Origin: an uncultured Mesorhizobium sp. | GTDB lineage: Bacteria; Pseudomonadota; Alphaproteobacteria; Rhizobiales; Rhizobiaceae | NCBI GenBank assembly: GCA_937958475.1 | Contig: CALFXR010000119.1 | Location: forward strand, 1-16,722 | Length of the DNA: 16,722 nucleotides | Direction of reading: 5' to 3' | Part shown: positions 1 through 6,183 of the stretch, one piece after another | How positions within the stretch are numbered: position 1 is the first letter of the stretch | How the letters are laid out: the number at the start of each line of letters is the position of its first letter | Position numbers and translations under genes: made by a program | The notes under the pieces: model-generated | Told to the model about the DNA's origin: nothing | The model's database searches: none | Seen by the model: only the letters and a program-made list of their open reading frames with translations

Positions 1-2448
1 GTCGTCAGGCCCGAAATGGCCTTGGTCGAGATCGCGGCGACCTGATCGGTGGACAGTTCCTCGATATCGTCGGTTCCGAGCGCGCCGACCTGCGTGGCGC
101 TCATGGCGCCGATCTGGGCCTCGGTGAGGGCGCCGACCTGGTCAGTCGAGAGGGCGCCGACCTGGGTGGCGGTCAATCCCGCAATGCCCTTGGTCGAGAT
201 GGCGGCGACCTGGTCGGTCGATAGGGCCTCGACCTGGTCGGTGGTCAGCGCAGCCACCTGTGCGGCGGTGAAGGCGCCGATCTGGTCGGTGGAAAGCGCC
301 TCGACCTGGTCCGTCGTGAATGCGGCTACCTGCGTGGCCTTCATCGCGGCGATCTGGCTGGTCGTCAGCGCACCGATCTGGTCGGTCGACAGCGCTGCGA
401 CGGCATCCGTCGTCAGGCCGGAGATGGCTTTGGTCGAGATCGCGGCGATCTCGTCGGTGGAGAACTCGGCAATCTCGTCAGCATCCAGGGTGGCGATCTG
501 CGCGGAACTCAAAGCTCCCGTCTGCGCGGTGTCGAGGGCTTCCAGCTGGTCGGTGCTCATGGCATCGAACTGGGTTGCCGTCAGTCCGGCGATGGCCTTG
601 GTGGAAATCGCGGCAACCTGGTCGGTCGACAGTGCCTCGATCTGGTCGGTGGTCAGCGCGCCGACCTGCGCGGCGGTGAGGGCGCCGACCTGGTCGGTCG
701 ACAGCGCCTCGACCTGGTCGGTGGTCAGCGCGGCGACCTGGGTCGTCTTCATGGCAGCGACCTGGGCGGTGGTCAGAGCGCCGACCTGGTCGGTCGACAG
801 GGCGGCGACGGCCCCGGTCGTCAGACCCGTGATCGCCTTGGTGGAGATCGCCGCGACCTGGTCGGTGGACAGCTCCTCGATGTCGTCGGTTCCGAGGGCG
901 CCGAGCTGGGTGGCGCTCATGGCGCCGATCTGGGCTTCGGTGAGGGCGCCGACCTGGTCAGTCGACAGCGCGCCGACCTGGGTCGCGGTAAGACCGGCAA
1001 CGCCCTTTGTCGAAATGGCGGCGACCTGGTCGGTCGAAAGCGCCTCGACCTGATCGGTCGTCAGTGCGCCAACCTGGGCGGCCGTCAGCGCACCCATCTG
1101 GTCCTCGGAGAGCGCCTCGACCTGGTCGGTCGTCAGCGCGGCGACCTGGGTCGTCTTCAAGGCGGCGACCTGGCCGGTGGTCAGCGCGCCGACCTGGTCG
1201 GTCGAAAGTGCGGCTACCGCGTCGGTCGTCAGGCCCGAAATGGCCTTGGTCGAGATCGCGGCGACCTGATCGGTGGACAGTTCCTCGATATCGTCGGTGC
1301 CGAGCGCGCCGACCTGGGCGGCGCTCAGCGCGCCGACCTGGGCCTCCGTGAGGGCGCCGACCTGATCGGTGGAGAGGGCGCCCATGCGGGCGACGCTGAG
1401 GCCGGTGATGGCCTTCGTGCTCAGGGCGGCAACCTGATCCGTGGACAGCGCCTCGACCTGATCCTCGGTGAGCGCCGCAACCTGCGTGGACGTGAAGGCG
1501 CCGACCTGGTCGGTCGACAGCGCCTCGACCTGGTCGGTCGTCAGCGCGGCGACCTGGGTCGTCTTCATGGCGGCGACCTGGGCGGTGGTCAGCGCGCCGA
1601 CCTGGTCGGTCGACAGGGCTGCGACGGCATCCGTGGTCAGGCCGGAGATGGCCTTGGTCGAGATCGCCGCGATGTGGTCGGTGGACAGTTCCTCGATGTC
1701 GTCGGTGCCGAGCGCGCCGAGCTGCGCGGCACTCATGGCGCCGACCTGAGCCTCGGTGAGGGCGCCGACCTGGTCGGTCGACAGCGCGCCGACCTGGGTC
1801 GCGGTCATGCCGGCAACCGCCTTGGTGGATATGGCGGCGATCTGGTCGGTGGACAGCGCCTCGATCTGGTCCGTCGTCAGGGCCGCGACCTGCGCGGCGG
1901 TGAAGGCGCCGATCTGGTCGGTCGACAGGGCGCCGATCTGGTCGGTGGTCATGGCGGCGATCTGCGTCGCCTTCATCGCACCGATCTGGCCCGTGGTCAG
2001 CGCGCCGACCTGATCCTCGGACATGGCTGCGACGGCAGCCGTGGTCAAGCCGGATATCGCCTTGGTCGAGATGGCGGCGATCTCGTCGGTGGTGAACTCG
2101 GCGATTTCTTCGTCGCTGATGGTGGCGACCTGGGCGGCGGTCAGGCCGGCGACCTGGTCTTCGCTCAGAGCCTCCATCTGCTCGGTGCTGAACGCGTCCA
2201 GCTGCGTGGCGGTCAGCGCCGCGATCTGCGTCTTGGAAAAGGCCTCGACCTTGGAGGTCTCGAGCGCCTCGATCTGGTCGACGGTCAGACCCTTCATGGC
2301 GGGAGCGGAGAGGGCGGAGAGCTGCTCCTCGCTCATGGCGCTGAAATCGTCGGTCTCCATCGCGCCGACCTGCGTCGCGCTGAGGACGGCTACCTGCTGG
2401 GAGCTCAGTGCCTCGACGTCTTCTTCGGTGAAGTTTGCGATCGCCGTG
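1..2448 (-). repeat. 408-bp higher-order repeat (17 octapeptides), six phased copies
   Basis: The landmark gtcgtcagg/gtggtcagg, followed by a variant of ccggagatggccttgg, begins at 1, 409, 817, 1225, 1633 and 2041, so spacing is exactly 408 bp each time. This equals 136 residues, or 17 octapeptides. Within each unit the STKA-type octapeptides alternate at gaps of 7 and 10 octapeptides. The copy at 2041-2448, nearest the N-terminus, is the most diverged. The copies at 409 and 2041 share variants absent from the others, as do those at 1 and 1633, which points to an additional 1632-bp block period. Confidence 0.9.
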
Positions 2449-2480
2449 GTGGAGAGACTCCGGACCTGCGCGACGGACAG
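1..2480 (-). repeat. 24-bp (octapeptide) coding tandem repeats, about 103 copies
   Basis: Starting at residue 8, every eight residues restart with L, I, M or F followed by S/T, and positions 5, 6 and 8 are usually Q, V/I and A. I could follow the register without an insertion or deletion to the left edge. Special octapeptides break the consensus at fixed places: STKA-type units lacking Q, TDDIEE or DEIAE units with acidic ends, and MKTTQVAA/MKATQIAA units. Confidence 0.93.
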
Positions 2481-2501
2481 AGAAGAAACGATCGAAGTCA
2501 T
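1..2501 (-). CDS. Giant octapeptide-repeat protein, partial (C-terminus beyond left edge)
   Basis: The function is not recognised. The frame opens at an ATG (2501-2499) behind a good ribosome site and stays open for 833 codons to the window edge. After MTSIVSS the whole visible protein is octapeptides of the form L-[S/T]-x-x-Q-[V/I]-x-A, for example LTTDQVEA, LSTDQVAA and ISTKAISG. The composition is rich in A, T, S, L, V, D and Q. Lysine is rare and mostly in the STKA variant, aromatics are rare, and I saw no Cys or Trp, so the protein should be acidic. No signal peptide or membrane segment is visible. Each repeat starts with Ser/Thr followed three residues later by Asp, Glu or Gln, which resembles a helix N-capping box, so a solenoid of short helices is possible (inference). 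I recall similar repeats in large uncharacterised alphaproteobacterial proteins. A surface or type I-secreted protein is a guess that depends on the missing C-terminus. It may be transcribed separately from the LysR gene upstream. Confidence 0.85.
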   Translation of the reverse strand, partial: MTSIVSSLSVAQVRSLSTTAIANFTEEDVEALSSQQVAVLSATQVGAMETDDFSAMSEEQLSALSAPAMKGLTVDQIEALETSKVEAFSKTQIAALTATQLDAFSTEQMEALSEDQVAGLTAAQVATISDEEIAEFTTDEIAAISTKAISGLTTAAVAAMSEDQVGALTTGQIGAMKATQIAAMTTDQIGALSTDQIGAFTAAQVAALTTDQIEALSTDQIAAISTKAVAGMTATQVGALSTDQVGALTEAQVGAMSAAQLGALGTDDIEELSTDHIAAISTKAISGLTTDAVAALSTDQVGALTTAQVAAMKTTQVAALTTDQVEALSTDQVGAFTSTQVAALTEDQVEALSTDQVAALSTKAITGLSVARMGALSTDQVGALTEAQVGALSAAQVGALGTDDIEELSTDQVAAISTKAISGLTTDAVAALSTDQVGALTTGQVAALKTTQVAALTTDQVEALSEDQMGALTAAQVGALTTDQVEALSTDQVAAISTKGVAGLTATQVGALSTDQVGALTEAQIGAMSATQLGALGTDDIEELSTDQVAAISTKAITGLTTGAVAALSTDQVGALTTAQVAAMKTTQVAALTTDQVEALSTDQVGALTAAQVGALTTDQIEALSTDQVAAISTKAIAGLTATQFDAMSTDQLEALDTAQTGALSSAQIATLDADEIAEFSTDEIAAISTKAISGLTTDAVAALSTDQIGALTTSQIAAMKATQVAAFTTDQVEALSTDQIGAFTAAQVAALTTDQVEALSTDQVAAISTKGIAGLTATQVGALSTDQVGALTEAQIGAMSATQVGALGTDDIEELSTDQVAAISTKAISGLT

Positions 2502-2509
2502 TTGTGCCG

Positions 2510-2514
2510 CCTTC
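2510..2514 (-). promoter_or_regulatory. Ribosome binding site of the repeat protein
   Basis: On the minus strand GAAGG (within GAAGGCGG) lies 8 nt upstream of the ATG at 2501. This supports that start over other frames in the region, where no comparable site precedes an initiation codon. Confidence 0.65.
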
Positions 2515-2833
2515 AGCGTTGCTCGAATACGATGTTATGCCCCTGCCAGCAGCCACGCACGAAGACGGCGGAGCCACTGCTCCGAGGCTTCCCGCGCGTC
2601 TTGCGCCTGCTGACGGTCTGATCGCTCAACCACAAGGGCGATCGCCAACCGGCATTCGAGCGCACTGTCGGACGCAACTACATGCTTAGTGGGCGCATGG
2701 CTCTCTTGCAGGAGCCGGGCGTAGGGGGCGCATCATGCTTTCAGAGCGCAATATGCTCTGCCTCCTCCACCTGAAGGACGGTCCCGCCTGCCGTGGCAGG
2801 GAGATCGCCGGGCCCGGCAGCAAAGCGCATTTT

Positions 2834-2866
2834 TTGATGGCTTCGAAGCGTAGGCCTAGCCATCAA
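2834..2866. repeat. Perfect 9-bp inverted repeat, 15-nt spacer
   Basis: ttgatggct (2834-2842) and agccatcaa (2858-2866) are exact reverse complements. The T-run lies on the left side in the plus orientation, so neither strand has the stem followed by U's expected of an intrinsic terminator. An operator or an RNA stem in the leader of the repeat gene is possible. Confidence 0.6.
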
Positions 2867-2954
2867 TCTAGTCCGGGAGATTTTAATTTTGGCTTAACAG
2901 CCCGCTAGCGTTCACTTTCGGCTTACCGTGACTGCAGGAATCGGCACGCACGCG

Positions 2955-2977
2955 CCGGCCGAAATCGTTTTCGCCGG
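2955..2977 (-). terminator. Possible terminator hairpin of the LysR gene
   Basis: ccggccgaaa (2955-2964) pairs with tttcgccgg (2969-2977) around a 4-nt loop, with one bulged base. It starts 5 nt past the LysR stop codon on the minus strand. There is no T-tract after it, so it would be a weak or factor-assisted terminator. Confidence 0.35.
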
Positions 2978-2982
2978 GGTGC

Positions 2983-3873
2983 TCAGGTCGGCGGATAGCG
3001 CCGCACGACCGACAGGAAGCGCGCCATGGGCGGCGAGGGCAGCCAGCGCGCGCGGCGCGCCACCGAAAATTTCAGCGGGTGATCGGGCGTATCGGGAACG
3101 AGCTGGAAGGTGCGCAGGAAGGTGCGGGTGCGGGCGTAGCTCGAAGAAGCGACACCGAGGGCATCGGTGTTCTCGATGATGCTCGCCACCATGGGGAAGT
3201 TGTCGATGATGTGCAGGTGTACCTGGCTGCTGTCGACGCCGTAGACGGTGCGGACCAACTGCTCGACGAGCGGCGGCGAAAGGTCCGGGACGATGATCGG
3301 ATAGCGGCGCAGATGCTGCCCGTCGACGGTTCCGTTCATCAGCAAGGGGTGGCCACGGCGGCAGAAGATGCGGCCGACGAAATCGGGCAGGGGTTCGAGC
3401 ACGAAGCTCGGCTCGCGGCTGAGTTCTTCCGTCGGGCCGACGAGGATGTCGATGTCTCCCTGGCCGAGAAGGGTGATCGCCTTTTGTGTCGATCCTGCCT
3501 GCACGTGCAACCTGAACTGGTCGGGTTCGCGCAGGAGGGCGCGGATGGCGCGGTTGAGCAGCCCCTCGACCGAAGGCGGCGCGACGCCGATGCGCAGGAT
3601 GGCGCTGCGCTCGGCGCGGCCGGTGGCGGTATCCGCCGCCAGCCGGTCCATGTCCGAGACGATGCGCAGGGCGCGGTCGATGAAGTCGCGCCCGGCCTCG
3701 GTGACCGAGACGCCGCGGGCGTGCCGATCGAACAGCGCGTAGCCGAGATCCTGCTCGACGAAGGCGACCGATTTGGTGACGCTGGACTGGCTGACGTTGA
3801 GCTCGGCGGCGGCGGCCGTGAACGACCCCATCCGGTAGACCATGACGACGTGGCGAAGCTGGTTGAGGTTCAT
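2983..3873 (-). CDS. LysR-family transcriptional regulator
   Basis: This is a DNA-binding regulator of 296 residues, the usual LysR length. Residues 1-60 form the winged helix-turn-helix (MNLNQLRHVV start, then GSFTAAAAELNVSQSSVTKS and LGYALFDRHARGVSVTEAG). Residues about 90-296 form the periplasmic-binding-like effector domain, beginning LRIGVAPP. It is divergent from the thiolase gene with about 105 bp between the two starts, the classic arrangement for a LysR protein controlling its neighbour and itself. The co-inducer is unknown. A substrate or CoA-ester intermediate of the adjacent beta-oxidation cassette is the natural guess. The family assignment is secure; the target is inferred from position. 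The ribosome site (GGAA about 6 nt upstream) is weak. Confidence 0.95.
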   Translation of the reverse strand: MNLNQLRHVVMVYRMGSFTAAAAELNVSQSSVTKSVAFVEQDLGYALFDRHARGVSVTEAGRDFIDRALRIVSDMDRLAADTATGRAERSAILRIGVAPPSVEGLLNRAIRALLREPDQFRLHVQAGSTQKAITLLGQGDIDILVGPTEELSREPSFVLEPLPDFVGRIFCRRGHPLLMNGTVDGQHLRRYPIIVPDLSPPLVEQLVRTVYGVDSSQVHLHIIDNFPMVASIIENTDALGVASSSYARTRTFLRTFQLVPDTPDHPLKFSVARRARWLPSPPMARFLSVVRRYPPT

Positions 3874-3883
3874 GAGCTATTCC

Positions 3884-3922
3884 ATTTCAGAATAACGCTA
3901 GAATATTCGGAATTTGCGTTAT
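3884..3922. promoter_or_regulatory. Candidate LysR operator and divergent promoter region
   Basis: The gap between the divergent starts holds a perfect 7-bp inverted repeat, ataacgc (3892-3898) with gcgttat (3916-3922). It encloses the palindrome gaatattc (3901-3908). The hexamer agaata occurs at 3889 and 3900, one helical turn apart. TAGAAT (3899-3904) resembles a rightward -10 box but lacks a clear -35. Leftward, TTGCGC (3929-3924), 18 nt and TATTCT (3905-3900) form a possible LysR promoter overlapping the dyad, which would allow autoregulation. Confidence 0.5.
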
Positions 3923-3978
3923 CGCGCAACGCTGGCAAGCTGTTCTCCGACACAGGCGACCGCCGGGAGGAGAGACGG

Positions 3979-5160
3979 ATGTCGAAGCCGATTGTCGCCG
4001 GGGTTGGCATGGTCAAGTTCGCCAAGCCCGGCGCTTCCAGAAGCTACAACGAAATGGCCGCCGAGGCCGTGCGCAACGCGCTCGCCGATGCCGGCCTCGG
4101 CTACGAGGCCGTGCAGCAGGTCTATGCCGGCTACGTCTACGGCGACAGCACCTGCGGCCAGCGGTCTGTCTACGAAGTCGGCATGACCGGCGTGCCGGTG
4201 GTCAACGTCAACAACAACTGCTCCTCCGGCTCGACCGCGCTCTGGCTCGCACGCCAGGCGGTAGAGAGCGGCGCGGTCGACTGCGCGCTGGCGCTCGGCT
4301 TCGAGGAGATGCGCCCCGGCGCGCTCGGCACGTACTTCAACGACCGCACCAGCCCGTTCGAGCGCTTCGACGCGGCGACCGATCGCATCGTCGGCCACGG
4401 CGAAGTGCCGCTGGCGCTGCGCTACTTCGGCGGCGCCGGCCTTTCCTACATGGCCAAGTACGGCACCACGCTCGAGGACTTCGCCAAGATCAGGGCCAAG
4501 GCCAGCCGCCATGCGGTGAACAATCCGCTCGCCCTGTTCCGGCAGGAGGTGACGGTCGAAGACGTGATGAACAGCCCGGCGGTGTGGCCGGGCGCCCTGC
4601 ACCGGCTGATGGCCTGTCCGCCGACCTGCGGCGCGGCCGCTGCGATCATCTGCTCCGAAAGCTACGCCAGGAAGCACGGGCTGAACGATGCCGTCCGCAT
4701 CGTGGCGCAGGAGATGCACACCGACCGGCCGTCGACCTTCGACGGCGACGACATGATGCGGGTGGTCGGCTACGACATGACGGCGGCGGCGGCGCAGGCG
4801 GTCTACGAGAAGTCCGGCATCGGGCCGATGGACGTCGACGTGGTCGAACTTCACGACTGCTTCGCCCAGAACGAGCTCATCACCTATGAGGGACTGGGGC
4901 TGTGCGCGGAAGGCGGCGCGCAGAAATTCATCGACGACGGCGACAACACCTATGGCGGCCAGGTCGTCACCAATCCGTCCGGCGGACTGCTTTCGAAGGG
5001 CCATCCGCTCGGCGCGACCGGGCTCGCCCAGTGCTACGAGCTGACCAACCAGCTACGCGGTACGGCAGGAACGACCCAGGTCGCCGGCGCGCGGATCGCG
5101 CTCCAGCACAATCTCGGCCTGGGCGGCGCCTGCGTCGTCACGCTCTACCAGGCGCAGTGA
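3979..5160 (+). CDS. SCP-x-type thiolase (3-ketoacyl-CoA thiolase-like)
   Basis: This 393-residue protein belongs to the thiolase superfamily, in the SCP-x/lipid-transfer branch that cleaves 3-ketoacyl-CoA, often with branched or steroid side chains. Cys81 in NNNCSSGS is the nucleophile position. HDCF at 292-295 is the SCP-x signature, and GHPLGATG (His342 within SKGHPLGATG) is the C-terminal catalytic loop. There is no fused SCP2 sterol-binding domain, so it corresponds to the thiolase half only. The frame is open upstream to 3079, but the ATG at 3979 is chosen: GGAGG lies 8 nt before it, and the family begins with a PIVAGVGM-type strand here. It is the first gene of the rightward cluster, 11 nt before the next. 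A non-thiolytic role, as for some actinobacterial homologues acting as aldolases with a DUF35 partner, is less likely because no DUF35 gene is visible. Confidence 0.92.
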   Translation: MSKPIVAGVGMVKFAKPGASRSYNEMAAEAVRNALADAGLGYEAVQQVYAGYVYGDSTCGQRSVYEVGMTGVPVVNVNNNCSSGSTALWLARQAVESGAVDCALALGFEEMRPGALGTYFNDRTSPFERFDAATDRIVGHGEVPLALRYFGGAGLSYMAKYGTTLEDFAKIRAKASRHAVNNPLALFRQEVTVEDVMNSPAVWPGALHRLMACPPTCGAAAAIICSESYARKHGLNDAVRIVAQEMHTDRPSTFDGDDMMRVVGYDMTAAAAQAVYEKSGIGPMDVDVVELHDCFAQNELITYEGLGLCAEGGAQKFIDDGDNTYGGQVVTNPSGGLLSKGHPLGATGLAQCYELTNQLRGTAGTTQVAGARIALQHNLGLGGACVVTLYQAQ

Positions 5161-5171
5161 GGGGACAGGCA

Positions 5172-5672
5172 ATGAGCGAGGCAACGGCGCAGCCGGTCAA
5201 TCCGCGCGGCATCTTCGACCGCACTACCGTCGGCATGAAGACCAGGCCGGTCTCCTATCCCGTCGAGAAGGGACGCATCGCCTTCTTCTGCGACGTCGTC
5301 GGCGAGACCAACCCGATCCATTTCGACGAGGCGGCGGCGCGCAAAGCCGGCTTCCCGACCATCGTCGCGCCGCCGACCTTTCCGATGGTGATCGACCTGG
5401 AGACGCTGAACGCCGCGCCCCGACTCGGCTTCACGCCGGTGTTCGCCATGGTGCGCTGCGACCTGCGCTACCTGCTGCACGGCTCCGAGCGCTACGAGTA
5501 CTCCGGCCATCTCCTGGCCGGCGACGAGATCACCATCACTCATGAGGTGCTCGGCTTCGAGGACAAGAAGGGCGGGGCCCTGGAGCTCTGCCACGTTCGC
5601 GGCTCGCTCACGCATCCCGAACGCGGCGAGGTCGTCGCGATCCGCCGCACCTTCGTCCACCGGCTCGGTTGA
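5172..5672 (+). CDS. MaoC-like/FAS1-type dehydratase subunit (HadA-like)
   Basis: This 166-residue single hot-dog domain protein resembles the N-terminal MaoC dehydratase domain family (FAS1_DH type). GETNPIHFDEAAARKAGF (from Gly44) and VAPPTFPM are typical of it. The hydratase-2 motif normally reads GDxNPxH; here Glu45 replaces the Asp while His50 is kept. Its partner gene starts 10 nt downstream and carries an intact Asp/His dyad. In mycobacterial HadAB and related two-gene hydratases, one subunit binds the acyl chain and the other supplies catalysis, so this is probably the structural, chain-binding subunit (inference). A purine-rich stretch (GGGGACAGG) precedes the ATG. The expected reaction of the pair is hydration of trans-2-enoyl-CoA to (3R)-hydroxyacyl-CoA. 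Confidence 0.85.
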   Translation: MSEATAQPVNPRGIFDRTTVGMKTRPVSYPVEKGRIAFFCDVVGETNPIHFDEAAARKAGFPTIVAPPTFPMVIDLETLNAAPRLGFTPVFAMVRCDLRYLLHGSERYEYSGHLLAGDEITITHEVLGFEDKKGGALELCHVRGSLTHPERGEVVAIRRTFVHRLG

Positions 5673-5682
5673 GGAGGCTTCC

Positions 5683-6099
5683 ATGGCAGCGGATCTGAGC
5701 AAGGCCGAAGTCGGCGACACGCTCCCCGAAGTGGTCTTCGGCCCCTACACGCGCAAGCTCTTCGCGCTCTACGCGGGCGCGTCGGGCGATCACAACGACA
5801 TCCACATCGACAGCGACTTCGCCCGGGCCGCCGGCCTCGACGACGTCTTCGCGCAGGGGATGCTGTCGATGGCGCCCTATGCGCGGGTGGTGACCGACTG
5901 GGCCGGCCTCGACCGGCTGGAAAGCCTGGAGACCCGCTTCATGGCGATCACGCCGCTGGGCGCCACCGGGCGCTTTTCAGGGAAGGTCGTCGAGCGGTTC
6001 GAGGTCGACGGCGTGGCGAAACTGCGCATCGCGCTTGCCGCGCACATAGACGGTGGCGTGCAGACGCTCGGCGGGGAGGCCGTCGTCCGCGCCGGCTGA
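5683..6099 (+). CDS. MaoC-like (R)-enoyl-CoA hydratase subunit (HadB-like)
   Basis: This short hot-dog protein has 138 residues. YAGASGDHNDIHID (from Tyr30) is the hydratase-2 motif, with the catalytic pair at Asp36 and His41. I recall the same numbering for the catalytic pair of mycobacterial HadB. The motif has Asn-Asp where most members have Asn-Pro. FAQGMLSMAPYAR matches the following conserved helix segment of the family. GAGG lies just upstream of the ATG and the gene follows its partner by 10 nt, so the two are probably co-translated and form a heterodimer. The product should be the (3R)-hydroxyacyl-CoA, which fits the SDR-type dehydrogenase encoded downstream rather than an (S)-specific FadB-type enzyme. 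Confidence 0.9.
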   Translation: MAADLSKAEVGDTLPEVVFGPYTRKLFALYAGASGDHNDIHIDSDFARAAGLDDVFAQGMLSMAPYARVVTDWAGLDRLESLETRFMAITPLGATGRFSGKVVERFEVDGVAKLRIALAAHIDGGVQTLGGEAVVRAG

Positions 6100-6112
6100 G
6101 ATCGGAAGCGCT

Positions 6113-6167
6113 CGCCGGAAGGGGCCGGCGGCGCATTGAGGATGGAGACCCCGGGAGAGAACCGGGG
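6113..6167 (+). other. Two tandem small hairpins in the hydratase-dehydrogenase gap
   Basis: cgccgg (6113-6118) pairs with ccggcg (6125-6130), and ccccgg (6149-6154) pairs with ccgggg (6162-6167). Both are perfect 6-bp stems with 6-7-nt loops. They sit in the 84-nt gap before the dehydrogenase, the longest gap in the first half of the cluster. They could tune mRNA stability or partial termination. Chance formation in GC-rich DNA is a real alternative. Confidence 0.4.
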
Positions 6168-6173
6168 GCCGAT

Positions 6174-6179
6174 GGGAGG
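6174..6179 (+). promoter_or_regulatory. Ribosome binding site deciding the acyl-CoA dehydrogenase start
   Basis: GGGAGG lies 4 nt before the ATG at 6184. The upstream candidates in frame (TTG 6136, ATG 6142, ATG 6172) have poorer sites, and their extra residues overlap the second hairpin. Confidence 0.55.
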
Positions 6180-6183
6180 CGAA

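Larger units (their letters stand above)
2502..2982. other. Intergenic region of about 480 bp, no gene seen
   Basis: No convincing coding frame was found between the end of the LysR gene and the start of the repeat gene; the short plus frames here are antisense extensions. It contains a bulged hairpin just after the LysR stop, a 9-bp inverted repeat at 2834-2866, a 14-nt near-palindrome at 2787-2800 (cctgcc-gt-ggcagg), and an A/T-rich island around 2880-2897. The island is the least GC-rich stretch here and could hold a leftward promoter: TAAAAT on the minus strand at 2885-2880 resembles a -10 box. No matching -35 box was found. Confidence 0.6.

Noticed and set aside
49..1053. Long plus-strand frame in the repeat region (334 codons), with similar frames at 1468, 1756 and 2023
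   Set aside because: These are all in the same antisense phase of the octapeptide repeats. They arise because the repeat lacks stop codons on the opposite strand, and they have no ribosome site or family likeness.
1..2480. CRISPR-like short repeats
   Set aside because: The 24-bp repeats are contiguous with no unique spacers, vary in a codon-like way and keep an open frame throughout.
958..2577. Minus-strand frame of 539 codons rich in Arg, His, Gly and Asp
   Set aside because: It is the repeat DNA read one base out of phase. The composition is implausible, and the alternative minus frame gives clean octapeptides with a ribosome site and stays open to the edge.
2637..2646. Palindrome ggcgatcgcc resembling the cyanobacterial HIP1 motif
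   Set aside because: It is a single occurrence noticed in GC-rich DNA; other features do not suggest a cyanobacterium.
3079..3978. N-terminal extension of the thiolase frame by 300 codons
   Set aside because: It is antisense to the LysR gene and the operator region, whereas the ATG at 3979 has GGAGG at 8 nt and gives the normal family length.
3919..5004. Long minus-strand frame opposite the thiolase, and comparable long antisense frames opposite most other genes
   Set aside because: High third-position GC removes stop codons on the opposite strand. None of these shows a recognisable motif, and each overlaps a well-supported gene.
6136..6183. Upstream starts for the acyl-CoA dehydrogenase (TTG 6136, ATG 6142, ATG 6172)
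   Set aside because: They add residues unlike the family's N-terminus and have less suitable ribosome sites than the ATG at 6184.
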